From the NCBI GenBank assembly GCA_913774355.1, contig CAJYGB010000006.1, positions 62,001 to 126,000 on the forward strand: 64,000 bases of DNA, in the 5' to 3' direction. The notes under the pieces were generated by a model. That model was given only the letters and a program-made list of their open reading frames with translations. It did not search any database and was not told where the DNA came from. Positions 34,144-42,932 of the stretch are shown piece after piece. Both the position numbers and the translations under genes were made by a program. Positions within the stretch are counted from its first letter, which is position 1. Every line of letters begins with the position of its first letter. This stretch comes from an uncultured Chryseobacterium sp. (GTDB taxonomy: Bacteria; Bacteroidota; Bacteroidia; Flavobacteriales; Weeksellaceae).

Positions 34144-35256
34144 ATGGAAAGAGAAAAATTCATTGGGTTGGATCATCTGAGGGCGGCTGCAATCTTACTT
34201 GTCTTCCTTTATCATTACCGGATGTTTGAGCATCCCGATTGGGTGGATGCTGTCGGATGGATTGGCTGGACGGGCGTTGATCTGTTTTTTGTACTGAGTG
34301 GTTTTTTAATTTCCAACCAGCTATTCCAGGAAATCCGAAAATACCGGACTATCCGGCTGAAAGTCTTTTTCACCAAACGTTTTTTCAGGATCATTCCGCC
34401 GTATCTGTTTACGCTTGGGCTGTATTTCTTCTTTCCGGTGTTCCGGGAACGGGAAGCTTTACCGCCGCTGTGGAAGTTTCTTACCTTCACCCAGAATTTT
34501 GGTTTGGATGTCATTCGTCAGGGAACCTTTTCCCATGCCTGGTCCTTGTGCATTGAAGAACAGTTTTACCTGATACTTCCGCTTTTACTGCTGCTTTTAA
34601 TCAGGTTAAAAAAAATAAAATACCTGAAGCTCATCATTGTTTCAGTGATGATCACCACCCTCCTACTGCGTATTGTTTGCTGGAATGGATTTGTGCTCCC
34701 CTATCTGGAAACCCCTGATTTCTGGAAAGAATGGTATATGAATATCTATTATCCTACATATACAAGGCTGGACGGCCTGGCAGTCGGTGTTCTGATCGGT
34801 TTCCTGTTCCAATCCTCCAATTTCAGGACAATCATCAACCGGAACGGGAATCTTCTGGTTTTTACCGGAATAATGGCTGTTGCGTTTTCCCTATGGTTTT
34901 GCAGAGATCAATATTCACAACAGGCTTCTCTCTTCGGATTTACCATGGTAGCCATCAGCTATGGAATATTGGTAACAGGAACCGTCTCGGACACTTCGTT
35001 TCTAAGCAGGAAACCCAATATCATCACCACTCACTTAGCAGTACTCTCCTACTCTGTTTATTTATCGCATAAAGGCGTGATTCACCTGGTACAGATGCTT
35101 GCTGAAAAAACTGAACTTCCGGTATCCGGTACCTCAGGAATTATTACCTGTTTCATCTTCTGTGTTCTGGCCGGACTGTTTTACCGCTATTGTATTGAGA
35201 AACCATCTGCTGCGCTTAAAAATAAAATTCTTAGCTCATCAAACCATCACCATTGA
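34144..35256 (+). CDS. acyltransferase 3 family membrane protein (OafA-like)
   Basis: The 370-residue protein has about ten membrane helices. Its opening FIGLDHLRAAAILLVFLYHY is the acyltransferase-3 signature with the essential His, followed by VDLFFVLSGFLIS, FFTKRFFRIIPPYLF and SHAWSLCIEEQFYLI. Proteins of this type O-acetylate or O-acylate surface polysaccharides or other cell-envelope molecules. It is followed by a small secreted protein gene 134 bp on but has no obvious pathway partner, so the acceptor is unknown. Confidence 0.92.
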   Translation: MEREKFIGLDHLRAAAILLVFLYHYRMFEHPDWVDAVGWIGWTGVDLFFVLSGFLISNQLFQEIRKYRTIRLKVFFTKRFFRIIPPYLFTLGLYFFFPVFREREALPPLWKFLTFTQNFGLDVIRQGTFSHAWSLCIEEQFYLILPLLLLLLIRLKKIKYLKLIIVSVMITTLLLRIVCWNGFVLPYLETPDFWKEWYMNIYYPTYTRLDGLAVGVLIGFLFQSSNFRTIINRNGNLLVFTGIMAVAFSLWFCRDQYSQQASLFGFTMVAISYGILVTGTVSDTSFLSRKPNIITTHLAVLSYSVYLSHKGVIHLVQMLAEKTELPVSGTSGIITCFIFCVLAGLFYRYCIEKPSAALKNKILSSSNHHH

Positions 35257-35390
35257 TAAATCGTACCCGGAAGTTATGGAACCAGCAACCTAATATACCA
35301 CTTTACGAATTCCAGATACATTGTTCTCCGCTGCGCTTCAAAAAAAACGAACAGACATTAACAAGTTCTAAAACAACACCTATTTTATTT

Positions 35391-35891
35391 ATGAAAACAT
35401 TTATACTAAGCATTTTCATGCTATTCTCTCATCTTGCCGTAGCCCAGAAGTATAATACGGAGAAAACTGAAATCCAGAACGTTATCCGGCAGTTCAAAGA
35501 AAGCATTATCCGGAAAGATTCGGCTGCCTTCCACAGCCTGTTCCATGAAAACCCGCTGGTCTGGACCGGCGTTGTTAAAAACCGGTCCCAGCAGAAACGA
35601 CTGGAAAAAAATCCCGCAAACCGTAAAAATTATTTTAAAGACACCTACCAAAACTTTTTCCGCTACATTATGGAAAAAGGCCATAAACAAGAGAAATTTA
35701 AGAACATCAGGATCATCAATGACGATGTGGTTGCGAGCGTTACGTTTGATTATTTATTTCTGGAAGAAGATAAAGTAACGAACTGGGGCACCGAATCCTG
35801 GCACCTTATCAAAGCGGAAGGAAAATGGAAAATCGTGAGTATTATTTATTCTTACGAAAATGCAAAGTTTTTCCCAAATCCATTTCATTAA
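35391..35891 (+). CDS. secreted NTF2-like (SnoaL/DUF4440) protein
   Basis: A 166-residue protein starting MKTFILSIFMLFSHLAVAQ has an export signal and then an NTF2-like fold: TEIQNVIRQFKESIIRKDSAAFHSLF, VVASVTFDYLFLEEDKVTNWGTESWHLIKAEGKWKIVSIIYS. A longer frame opens at 35253 inside the acyltransferase, but the signal peptide fixes the start at 35391. Members bind small molecules or have isomerase/hydrolase roles; no ligand can be deduced. Confidence 0.85.
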   Translation: MKTFILSIFMLFSHLAVAQKYNTEKTEIQNVIRQFKESIIRKDSAAFHSLFHENPLVWTGVVKNRSQQKRLEKNPANRKNYFKDTYQNFFRYIMEKGHKQEKFKNIRIINDDVVASVTFDYLFLEEDKVTNWGTESWHLIKAEGKWKIVSIIYSYENAKFFPNPFH

Positions 35892-36041
35892 CAAATATAA
35901 TTTTCCGATATCACAGACAGAAGTCATATAATTTCATCTATTCAGGATTAAAAAAGGGATTCATATCTACTTCTTTACTGAAGGGATTTTAGCTGTTTGC
36001 TCCTATTCTTAAAATAAGAACGATCATTAACAAAATAAACA

Positions 36042-36287
36042 ATGAAAATTCATTTCAAGCTTACCGTTATTCTTTTTTTCACTATTTACTGTCAGTTTTT
36101 TGCACAGATCAACAGGCTTAAAGCAAAGATGGAGGGGATCATTACTTCAAAACATGCGGTCGTGGGAATTGCCGTCAAAGACAGCAATCCAACTGGAACT
36201 ATCAACGTATTCAATCTCAACTTTGTCAAAGTTCTGAACTTTGACAAAATTTTTCAAAGCCTATTTAAAATTAACAATACCAAATAA
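36042..36287 (+). pseudogene. probable class A beta-lactamase stub
   Basis: The frame starts with a signal peptide (MKIHFKLTVILFFTIYCQFFAQ). It continues INRLKAKMEGIITSKHAVVGIAVKDSN, which looks like the first helix and strand of class A beta-lactamases, in which Chryseobacterium is rich. The homology stops at about residue 57. A hairpin, TTTGTCAAAGTT-CTG-AACTTTGACAAA (36222-36248), and unrelated codons follow. The SxxK, SDN and KTG motifs are absent. The stub has no enzyme activity. A short unrelated secreted peptide is possible. Confidence 0.5.
36222..36248. repeat. TTTGTCAAAGTT palindrome
   Basis: TTTGTCAAAGTT and AACTTTGACAAA form a perfect 12-bp stem with a 3-base loop, followed by ATTTTT. 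It marks the point at which beta-lactamase-like coding ends. It may act as a terminator or be an inserted intergenic palindrome. Confidence 0.6.
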
Positions 36288-36317
36288 TAAAACCCACTTT
36301 TGCAAGTGGGTTTTATT
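36286..36317. terminator. bidirectional terminator
   Basis: AATAAAACCCACTT and AAGTGGGTTTTATT form a perfect 14-bp stem with a TTGC loop and A/T tails on both sides. It lies at the end of the beta-lactamase stub and 63 bp beyond the stop of the DUF2182 gene on the other strand. Confidence 0.8.
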
Positions 36318-36379
36318 CAATATTGATTTTAATGATTTAAATAATATCCATACAGGCGGTTCGGGCATAGCTGATTTCG

Positions 36380-37138
36380 TTATCTCAGTCCCTCCAATTT
36401 CATTTGGGTCCGGGCAAGCACATATTTCAACAGCCTGAATGGAACGCGGATGCGCCACACTTTGGCAGCAGGATGCTCCATATGCTCGGCGATCATGATG
36501 TAGGTCACTATAATCATCGCCAGGTTATGACCTTGTGGCAGCAACATCGGAAACAGCATCAATGCCCATCCGGAACCTACACACCAGAGACCATGCTTAA
36601 CGCCGAACTCCAATGAATCATAACAGGCCGCCCATCCGAATGCACGCAGGGCATAATGGTCATGGCTGAGGTTAAGAAACTTCTGCTTCACCGGCGAAAA
36701 CTGCCATATCATCGCGATGATCAACACGCCCAATGCAGGAAGGTAAGATCCCGGCATCAGCAGATTCAGACCGATGATGATTCCTACCATAAACACACCC
36801 GCTACCATCCAGATGGTAAGATAGCCCAGCACAAACAATAGAGAGCATATCAACCGGTACCTTCTCAGGCTCTGGAGATAAATGGTCTGAACAGGCACAA
36901 TCAGCTTAGGCAGCATCATGGCCACCACCATCAATCCCCAGCCCATGAGTTGAGAAGAAAAGGGATTCATCTGCAACAGCATTTTCAGGGAAGCAGCCGA
37001 TGGTCCGGCGGCAGAAACGTGGCAATGCTCCATAGTCATCATATGCCCGGGATTTACCAAAAGCAACAGCCAGGTGATCATGCTGATCCCAAGGATCACC
37101 AGGTTGATCTTAAGACGGTCAGTTCCTGAAAGTTTCAT
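36380..37138 (-). CDS. DUF2182 integral membrane protein
   Basis: The 252-residue protein has about six membrane helices. GWGLMVVAMMLPKLIVPV, the QFSPVKQKFLN loop and GVKHGLWCVGSGWALMLF agree with DUF2182, a family annotated as predicted metal-binding membrane proteins. Potential ligands include the MMTMEHCHV segment near residues 33-41 and several His in LSHDHYA and MIAEHMEHP. It starts 7 bp after the tyrosinase stop codon, so the two genes form an operon. Copper handling for the tyrosinase is a reasonable inference, not shown. Confidence 0.8.
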   Translation of the reverse strand: MKLSGTDRLKINLVILGISMITWLLLLVNPGHMMTMEHCHVSAAGPSAASLKMLLQMNPFSSQLMGWGLMVVAMMLPKLIVPVQTIYLQSLRRYRLICSLLFVLGYLTIWMVAGVFMVGIIIGLNLLMPGSYLPALGVLIIAMIWQFSPVKQKFLNLSHDHYALRAFGWAACYDSLEFGVKHGLWCVGSGWALMLFPMLLPQGHNLAMIIVTYIMIAEHMEHPAAKVWRIRVPFRLLKYVLARTQMKLEGLR

Positions 37139-37145
37139 GATCCGG

Positions 37146-38804
37146 TTATTGGGCTACACGGTAAACACTGATCCGGTCTATCGTCAGGTCATTATTCTCA
37201 GGCAGAGGATTCTTGGTTTTGATCACCACATTCAGCGCACTGAGATCGATATCGTTGTCCAGGTACAATTCATCGATAACATTGGTGATATTCAAGGTAA
37301 AGGTAAGGCCCGATCCGCCGTGGGCACCGTCTTTCTGGGAAGCCATCCTGATCCCGAAAAGCGCTACCGACCGTACGAATTTATCATTCACAAATACCGA
37401 AAGGAAATTGGAATTGTTAGTTCCTTTCACGTTTTCCAGCTGAAGAAATACTTCATCCGGCAATTTGGAAACGGAAGCATTCTTCAAGCTTTTTGAAACC
37501 GTTTTCCACGATGGGGTATCCAGCTTTACCACAGCTTCCGTTTCTCCGCTGTTCAGCGAAAGGGAACCGGCATTTGCCCCAATGATTTCATGTCTCTTCT
37601 TTTCACTCATAGGAATTTTATTTTGAGCCACAGACGCACCTAATTTACTTAATCTTTCTGATAAATTCTCAGGCTCTGTTTGTGGAGCAGCAGTTTCATA
37701 TGAGGTTAAAGAAAGGTCATCGTAAATATAAGAATAGGAAGATCCGTTAAATTTCAGATCCGTTGTGCTGTCTACATCCGCCGGGGTATAATACCAGGGT
37801 GTACCTACAGCATCCATAGGCATCGCAAACTGCGAATTACCGTGGGCGGAAGGTCCTTTTAGCCAATCCGGCCGGCTCGGATTATTATTTTTACCGGTTA
37901 CATTCCAGGCATCCCACATACGGTCGATATTGGCGTGGTGTAGGTAAAAGATGGGATCCAGCCCGGCTGTAGGAGGATCAGACATCAGACCTTCGTTTTT
38001 TTCCGAAGCATTGGGATCCGTCCAAGAATCACCGTCGAAACCGCCCACCATAACGTGGACGAAATTATGGGGATTGGATTCAAGATCTCCGAAGCCGCCG
38101 TTGCTATGGCTGAAACCGGTTTCCTGCCCGCCATAATAATAGCCGTACAGATTACCTGTTCCCGTCTGGCCGGGCGACGATTCACTGTAAATGGTATCCA
38201 GCTGGCATTTGTCGTTGGCCATCGGATCGTTTGGGCTGTCTGGTCCTACCACCACGTATACATCACCGTCACCATTCGGGCCATATCTTTCCGGCACATA
38301 CAATGGATTCGGAGAACCGTCAGGTAATGTTGTAACGGTAAATGCAGGTGGAATTTTGGATTGATTATCCGGTCCGGACTGGTTTAAATAGTTCCAGTAT
38401 GGCAGGGCCCAGTCGGCAGGGCCACCCAAATGCTCTACGATAATGGTACGGAGTAGATTTTCTAGAGCCACCAGATAGCCACGGTGCCACGGCGGAAAAA
38501 ACCAGGTTCCGTGCTGGCATTGGTCCCAGAAAAGCTCATAAACATTAGCCGCAGGAAGTGAAGAAAGGTCCGCAACTTCAGGGATGTACGGAATATCCTT
38601 CCAATTCGGATAACCGACAGGCGGTTCCCCGGTATTGTTATTGATAAGATACTGCCCATGCACAGCGGCATAGAACCACCAGCTTGTGGCGTCCTTTATC
38701 GGCCTTGACTGCATAACCTGTACAGCTCTTGCGTACCATAAAAGATCCGGATTGTCGAATGTCCCGTTATTATTCCAGGCATTCTTTCTTGTAAATGTTG
38801 TCAT
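37146..38804 (-). CDS. tyrosinase/polyphenol oxidase family type-3 copper protein
   Basis: The 552-residue protein holds a tyrosinase copper domain at about 20-310 and a beta-sandwich C-terminal domain (about 405-552) like the cap of plant polyphenol oxidases. CuA ligands are probably His49, His98 and His107 (AVHGQ, CQHGTWFFPPWH). CuB ligands are in NPHNFVH (His246, His250) and FYLHHANIDRMWD. Cys96-Gln-His98 fits the Cys-x-His arrangement that forms a thioether in some tyrosinases. No signal peptide is evident. It oxidises phenols or catechols to quinones, possibly yielding pigment. The adjoining DUF2182 gene and the LodAB-like pair upstream suggest a small oxidative module. Confidence 0.9.
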   Translation of the reverse strand: MTTFTRKNAWNNNGTFDNPDLLWYARAVQVMQSRPIKDATSWWFYAAVHGQYLINNNTGEPPVGYPNWKDIPYIPEVADLSSLPAANVYELFWDQCQHGTWFFPPWHRGYLVALENLLRTIIVEHLGGPADWALPYWNYLNQSGPDNQSKIPPAFTVTTLPDGSPNPLYVPERYGPNGDGDVYVVVGPDSPNDPMANDKCQLDTIYSESSPGQTGTGNLYGYYYGGQETGFSHSNGGFGDLESNPHNFVHVMVGGFDGDSWTDPNASEKNEGLMSDPPTAGLDPIFYLHHANIDRMWDAWNVTGKNNNPSRPDWLKGPSAHGNSQFAMPMDAVGTPWYYTPADVDSTTDLKFNGSSYSYIYDDLSLTSYETAAPQTEPENLSERLSKLGASVAQNKIPMSEKKRHEIIGANAGSLSLNSGETEAVVKLDTPSWKTVSKSLKNASVSKLPDEVFLQLENVKGTNNSNFLSVFVNDKFVRSVALFGIRMASQKDGAHGGSGLTFTLNITNVIDELYLDNDIDLSALNVVIKTKNPLPENNDLTIDRISVYRVAQ

Positions 38805-39524
38805 GTCTAATTGTAATACAGTGGTTAAAAGTTATTTTTTAAAATTATAGCGTCTGGTTTTACGTTGATGCTTTCCAAAGATAAAGGATCTTTCAGAAAA
38901 AATATTCGGTATAAATACGCAATTGTTTATTCATGGATGTTAAGAAATTATATGGCTTTAAATCCTTCTAGTATGATATCGTTAATTTCCGAAAATAAAC
39001 CAAAGAATATCAGTTCTGTCCTTTCAGGGCTTAACGATTTGTTGCATTAACATAGGGCTGCACCCTATACTGATGATTCCGCCACTTTGTGGCTTTGTTA
39101 GATCTTAAGATACGCAAATCCGAATGTATTAAACTTATATTCAGGCAATTAATTAATCCAAAACAAAATTAACAATAATTCAGTCAGGATATTAAATAGA
39201 ATAGCTCTCGGTAGGATAAACCGATGGTTCATGCTTCCGATAGGATTTTATTCTGTCCTCTAGTAAGCCGTCCCTTCAGGACTTAAGATCGTATAAATTT
39301 GATCATATTCAATTTATATTCAAGCTCTTATTTAATTAAAAATAAAATTAAGGCTAATTCAGTCAGGATTTTAGATAATAACTTTCTTTGATAGAATGAT
39401 AAAACGATAAGTTTAATCATCTGAACTTTCAATCCTATTTTTTGACATGGGAAACTTCCAGCATCCAACATCCCTCTTCCAGCCTTTTCGTCCGAATTCT
39501 ACTTCGGGTTCACGTTAAGATATT
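38805..39524. repeat. 720-bp spacer of dispersed repeats
   Basis: A plus-strand frame at 38865-39050 has no recognisable protein features and is not called. At 39055-39098 there is a CACCCTAT-type REP hairpin, and at 39265-39284 an AAGCCGTCCCTTCAGGACTT hairpin. An AT-rich unit beginning near 39146 with AATTCAGTCAGGATATTAAA is repeated at 39331-39518. The latter copy matches 45797-45979 over its whole length. Confidence 0.65.
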
Positions 39525-40625
39525 CTATTCTTCGATTTTTACCACCAGCTGCTCCTCATGCCTTCTTATCCAAAACGGATCATCCTTCCAACGGTTTTCC
39601 CGCTGATAGAATCCGGTTCGCTGCTCATTATACAACCGGAAAGCCAGATCGATTTTTCCATGATAATCTTTGCCGGCAGATGAAATACCGGTGAGCTGAT
39701 CTTTTGCAGCCAGGGCAGCGTCGATACCGCTACGCAGGGCAAAGGCAATGCCGTGTGACGACAAAGGATCCAGCGAACAGGCGGCATCTCCCGCTGCCAG
39801 CCAGCTTTCTCCTGCATAATGTTCCAGATGGTGGCTTCCCGCAGAAGTATACTGTAACGGTATGATCTCTGTGTAGCGGCTTAAGGGTATACGGTGCCTG
39901 ATGAACTTTGTCTGCAAGCTCTTATTTTGCCAATATTGCGGATCCAGCCAGGAGTTCCGGTCATGCAGATCGGGATCCGTGAAAAAGATCCGGGCTACTT
40001 TTCCTTCGCCGATGTCCGAGACATACCACCAGCCATCGGAAACCGCTTCGATCAGGCTTTGTTGGTTATTCAGAGGCTCAGCAGCGGCGAGGATGCCGAT
40101 GACGGCTACCTGCTCATCCCTGCGGATACGTTTGATGCCAAGCTGCCTGCTCAGCCAGCTGTTTCTGCCACTGGCATCGATGACCATCGCTGCACTGATT
40201 TTTAATGGGTCTCCGGTATATTCCCAAATGTTGTCTTTCCTGTAAATCCTGAAACTACGGTCCGTTTCATGAAACGGTACTCCCAAAGAAGAGGCTTTCC
40301 GGGTCAGCATCGACTCGAAAGCCGCGCGGTCGACATACCATCCCTGCCCGGATGGCGACTGGATAAAATCATTGAAGTACAGCCGGTCGTCTCCCCAGCA
40401 GGAGGCGTTCCCGTAGCAGGGCTTATGGCGGTCGTTCAGAAATTCTTCGCATACCCCCAGTTCCGTCAGAGAATTCCGGGCGGAAGCAGCAAGGCTTTCC
40501 CCCACCCGGAGTCTGTTGGTCTCGGCCGGCCGGTGTACGACCATCACCGATGCGTCCTGCTGACGCAAAGTGATGGCCGAAGCCAGCCCGGCCGGACCGT
40601 TGCCTATGATCAGTACATCAATCAT
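39525..40625 (-). CDS. LodB-like FAD-dependent oxidoreductase
   Basis: The 366-residue flavoprotein begins with an FAD-binding Rossmann motif, VLIIGNGPAGLASAI, and has the second FAD motif around GDAACSLDPLSSHGIAFAL. RVGESLAASARNSL and the overall length resemble the tryptophan-halogenase-like flavoproteins that include LodB/GoxB. These are needed to form the cysteine tryptophylquinone cofactor in LodA-type oxidases. Its ATG overlaps the stop of the LodA-like gene by 4 bp, so the two are tightly coupled, as expected for a maturase with its target. Confidence 0.85.
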   Translation of the reverse strand: MIDVLIIGNGPAGLASAITLRQQDASVMVVHRPAETNRLRVGESLAASARNSLTELGVCEEFLNDRHKPCYGNASCWGDDRLYFNDFIQSPSGQGWYVDRAAFESMLTRKASSLGVPFHETDRSFRIYRKDNIWEYTGDPLKISAAMVIDASGRNSWLSRQLGIKRIRRDEQVAVIGILAAAEPLNNQQSLIEAVSDGWWYVSDIGEGKVARIFFTDPDLHDRNSWLDPQYWQNKSLQTKFIRHRIPLSRYTEIIPLQYTSAGSHHLEHYAGESWLAAGDAACSLDPLSSHGIAFALRSGIDAALAAKDQLTGISSAGKDYHGKIDLAFRLYNEQRTGFYQRENRWKDDPFWIRRHEEQLVVKIEE

Positions 40626-42565
40626 TCGCCTCTTCTTTTCTCTGCACGGCTGACCATCCAGAGGTAGCCCGGATCTTCTTCAGCAGGCGACTGATCGAAA
40701 GCCCCTTTCATTGATGATTTCATTTTCGGATGCTCTATTATTGTCCGTCCGTTTTCCACCCACAGTTTATCCGGGAAATTGGCATCGCCGTTTCCGTCCT
40801 TCTGGATCAGGATGCCGACATCCGGCCATTTGGTAATGAATTCATTGATGCCTTTGGTGTAAGGGCTTACTTTTTTCGGTGGGTAACCATATTCATAAAC
40901 GATGCCCCGCAGCCATTTTAAACGGTTGCTGAAAGCTTTATTCTTTTCTTCCAGGCTCGCCGATTTATTCATCATCACTTCATAATCGGCTTCGGTCATT
41001 ACATCATTCGGTACCCGTACCGGCCAGAAAGTAGGTACATATTGGCCCATGATGCCGACATAACCGCTAAGGCAGCTTGAGGTATCCGTCTGCCACGGTA
41101 CGGCCATCCACTTGGTAATATCCCCTGCTGCCGAGCCGTCCAGCGGTCCGCCGGGTGCCAAAGCTATTTCAGAGTCAAGAACCGGCCCGAAGGTCAGCGG
41201 ATCATCCAGCCTGCGTTTGATCCGGAAAGGTTCAGAATACAGGATCGGCTGCCGTATCGGCCAGGTAAATTCGCATCCCGGGTGGAAAGGTCCGCCGATG
41301 GTTTCATCAAGAGCCGAACGGTCCAGCTGGGCGGCCTGTTCTTCTGGGGAAAGGTCTTTCCATTCTACGCTTCCGGGTTTATTCCCCAGGGTAAAATTGC
41401 CGTTGGCCCATTGCCGGATATACTCGTACTGGAACGGCAGCACGGCCATGAAATTACGCGGATCTGTATCGGTGCTCAGGAATTTCTGAAGACCGTCTCC
41501 GTAGACCGGAGGAAAAAGTTCCGCCTGCATGGTTACATAATCCGGATTACGGAACTGGCGGAAGATGGCCTGGCGTAATTCAAAATAGCGGTCTGAAGCA
41601 TCCGAAAGCCTGGCGATCATTTCAGGTGTCGACAGGTTGCCGGGACTTCCCCATCCGTTCTGCTTGAAGATTCCTGCATTTACCCAACCGTTCAGCGGCA
41701 TCCGCTCCAGCATCGGATAAATATGCTCCCAGAATTCCGGCGTTTCCGGCAATACGGATTTCCCCATATCGGCAGCGGTCTGTGCCAGCAGGTCATAACC
41801 CGTTACAAAGGCCTGCACGCCCGGAGAATAATCCGGCGGTGCCGTGAGCACCCATGATCCGCTAGCTTCAAGCACTTCTCCCGTTTTCAGTTTGATCCTG
41901 GCATCTACCGGCCCATCCGAGGTATCGTCATGCCAGGTCTCGTTGTTAGCAAAAGTAGTCGCCGGAAGATTGGCGTAGGAAGCAGACAGACCGCGACCTC
42001 CCAAAAACAGAAGACGGCCTTCGGCATCGGTGCGGACTTCCCCCAGATACACCGGTTTATCGTTGCAGTCTAAGGAATAAAAAGTTCCTTTATCGAATGC
42101 AAACCGACTGTCTTTACCGTCGGCATTTGTACTCTTTCCTGAGATTTCAATTTTTCCGCCGTCGATGATCAGCCTCTTCCGATGATGATCGGTGATGGAA
42201 GCATTCCGCAACGTACTTTTAACGGCGGGGTATCCTTCCTTCTTGTAAACGCCTCTGGCCTGCGGAATATCCAGCGCCAGATCGAAATCGTACCAGGCCG
42301 CTTTTTTGTTCGCTACGTGGACCGTCCAGGTAATTTCCCCGTCTTCCGCAGTCAGCTCCCGGATAATCTTACCGTTTTCATCGGCTCCGAAAAGACGGAA
42401 CCGTGCTGCCTGTCGTTTGATGCGGCCTTTACCGTCGCGGAAATTACCGGGATCTGTAATCGGTTCGTTGATCTGCTCCGGAATCAGGAAATATTCGTCC
42501 GGGCTGTTTCCTACTCTGGCCACCCCTATGGCCGGATGGATGATGACTTTTTTAATTTGAGACAT
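40622..42565 (-). CDS. LodA-like quinoprotein amino-acid oxidase (CTQ enzyme)
   Basis: From ATG 42565 (MSQIKKVIIHPAIGVARVGNS) the protein has 647 residues and shows the LodA/GoxA start motif HPAIGVARVGNSPDEYF and the family block GGPFHPGCEFTWPIR (424-438). In the segment WQTDTSSCLSG, Asp494 and Cys498 keep the Asp-x3-Cys spacing recalled for LodA. Trp514 in PTFWPVRVPN is the likeliest partner for the cysteine tryptophylquinone. LodA oxidises lysine at the epsilon-amine and GoxA oxidises glycine, each releasing hydrogen peroxide; the substrate here is unknown. A 14-residue longer start at 42607 is unlikely. There is no signal peptide. Confidence 0.87.
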   Translation of the reverse strand: MSQIKKVIIHPAIGVARVGNSPDEYFLIPEQINEPITDPGNFRDGKGRIKRQAARFRLFGADENGKIIRELTAEDGEITWTVHVANKKAAWYDFDLALDIPQARGVYKKEGYPAVKSTLRNASITDHHRKRLIIDGGKIEISGKSTNADGKDSRFAFDKGTFYSLDCNDKPVYLGEVRTDAEGRLLFLGGRGLSASYANLPATTFANNETWHDDTSDGPVDARIKLKTGEVLEASGSWVLTAPPDYSPGVQAFVTGYDLLAQTAADMGKSVLPETPEFWEHIYPMLERMPLNGWVNAGIFKQNGWGSPGNLSTPEMIARLSDASDRYFELRQAIFRQFRNPDYVTMQAELFPPVYGDGLQKFLSTDTDPRNFMAVLPFQYEYIRQWANGNFTLGNKPGSVEWKDLSPEEQAAQLDRSALDETIGGPFHPGCEFTWPIRQPILYSEPFRIKRRLDDPLTFGPVLDSEIALAPGGPLDGSAAGDITKWMAVPWQTDTSSCLSGYVGIMGQYVPTFWPVRVPNDVMTEADYEVMMNKSASLEEKNKAFSNRLKWLRGIVYEYGYPPKKVSPYTKGINEFITKWPDVGILIQKDGNGDANFPDKLWVENGRTIIEHPKMKSSMKGAFDQSPAEEDPGYLWMVSRAEKRRGE

Positions 42566-42932
42566 GATATAATGGTTTTTAATTTGAATTAAGCATCGGA
42601 AAATCAATAAATTTATTCACTAATTTGTGATTTTAAACAAATACGATTAGTTAAAATTCACAGCTTCACTGACTCAAAATAACGAAGAATACAGCAGGTA
42701 GTATTCAGTATTAGCTACCAATCGGTAGATTCCGTAGAAATACTTATAAGAGGTTCTGGATACATCCTGTTTCTTAATCAGGAGAATTCCTGATCAGGAT
42801 TACAAAAAACTGTTCTTAAAAAAATTGCTGATGATGAAACAAGGTAATTCCGGAAGTGATCCGATTTGTTAGTAATGGAAGTGTACAATAGTTGTAATTA
42901 GCACAGTGAATTGCTATCACTTCTATTAAGAT
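42566..42932. other. 367-bp spacer, no gene seen
   Basis: The gap is AT-rich. A few local palindromes occur near 42780-42800 (TCAGGA-GAAT-TCCTGA and CCTGATCAGG). Nothing supports a gene or known RNA. Confidence 0.5.

Noticed and set aside
35253..35390. Longer start for the NTF2-like protein
   Set aside because: The extension begins inside the acyltransferase gene and precedes a clear signal peptide at 35391, so the shorter start is used.
38865..39050. Possible 61-residue gene in the tyrosinase-LodB gap
   Set aside because: No signal, domain or ribosome-binding context, and the region runs directly into dispersed repeats.
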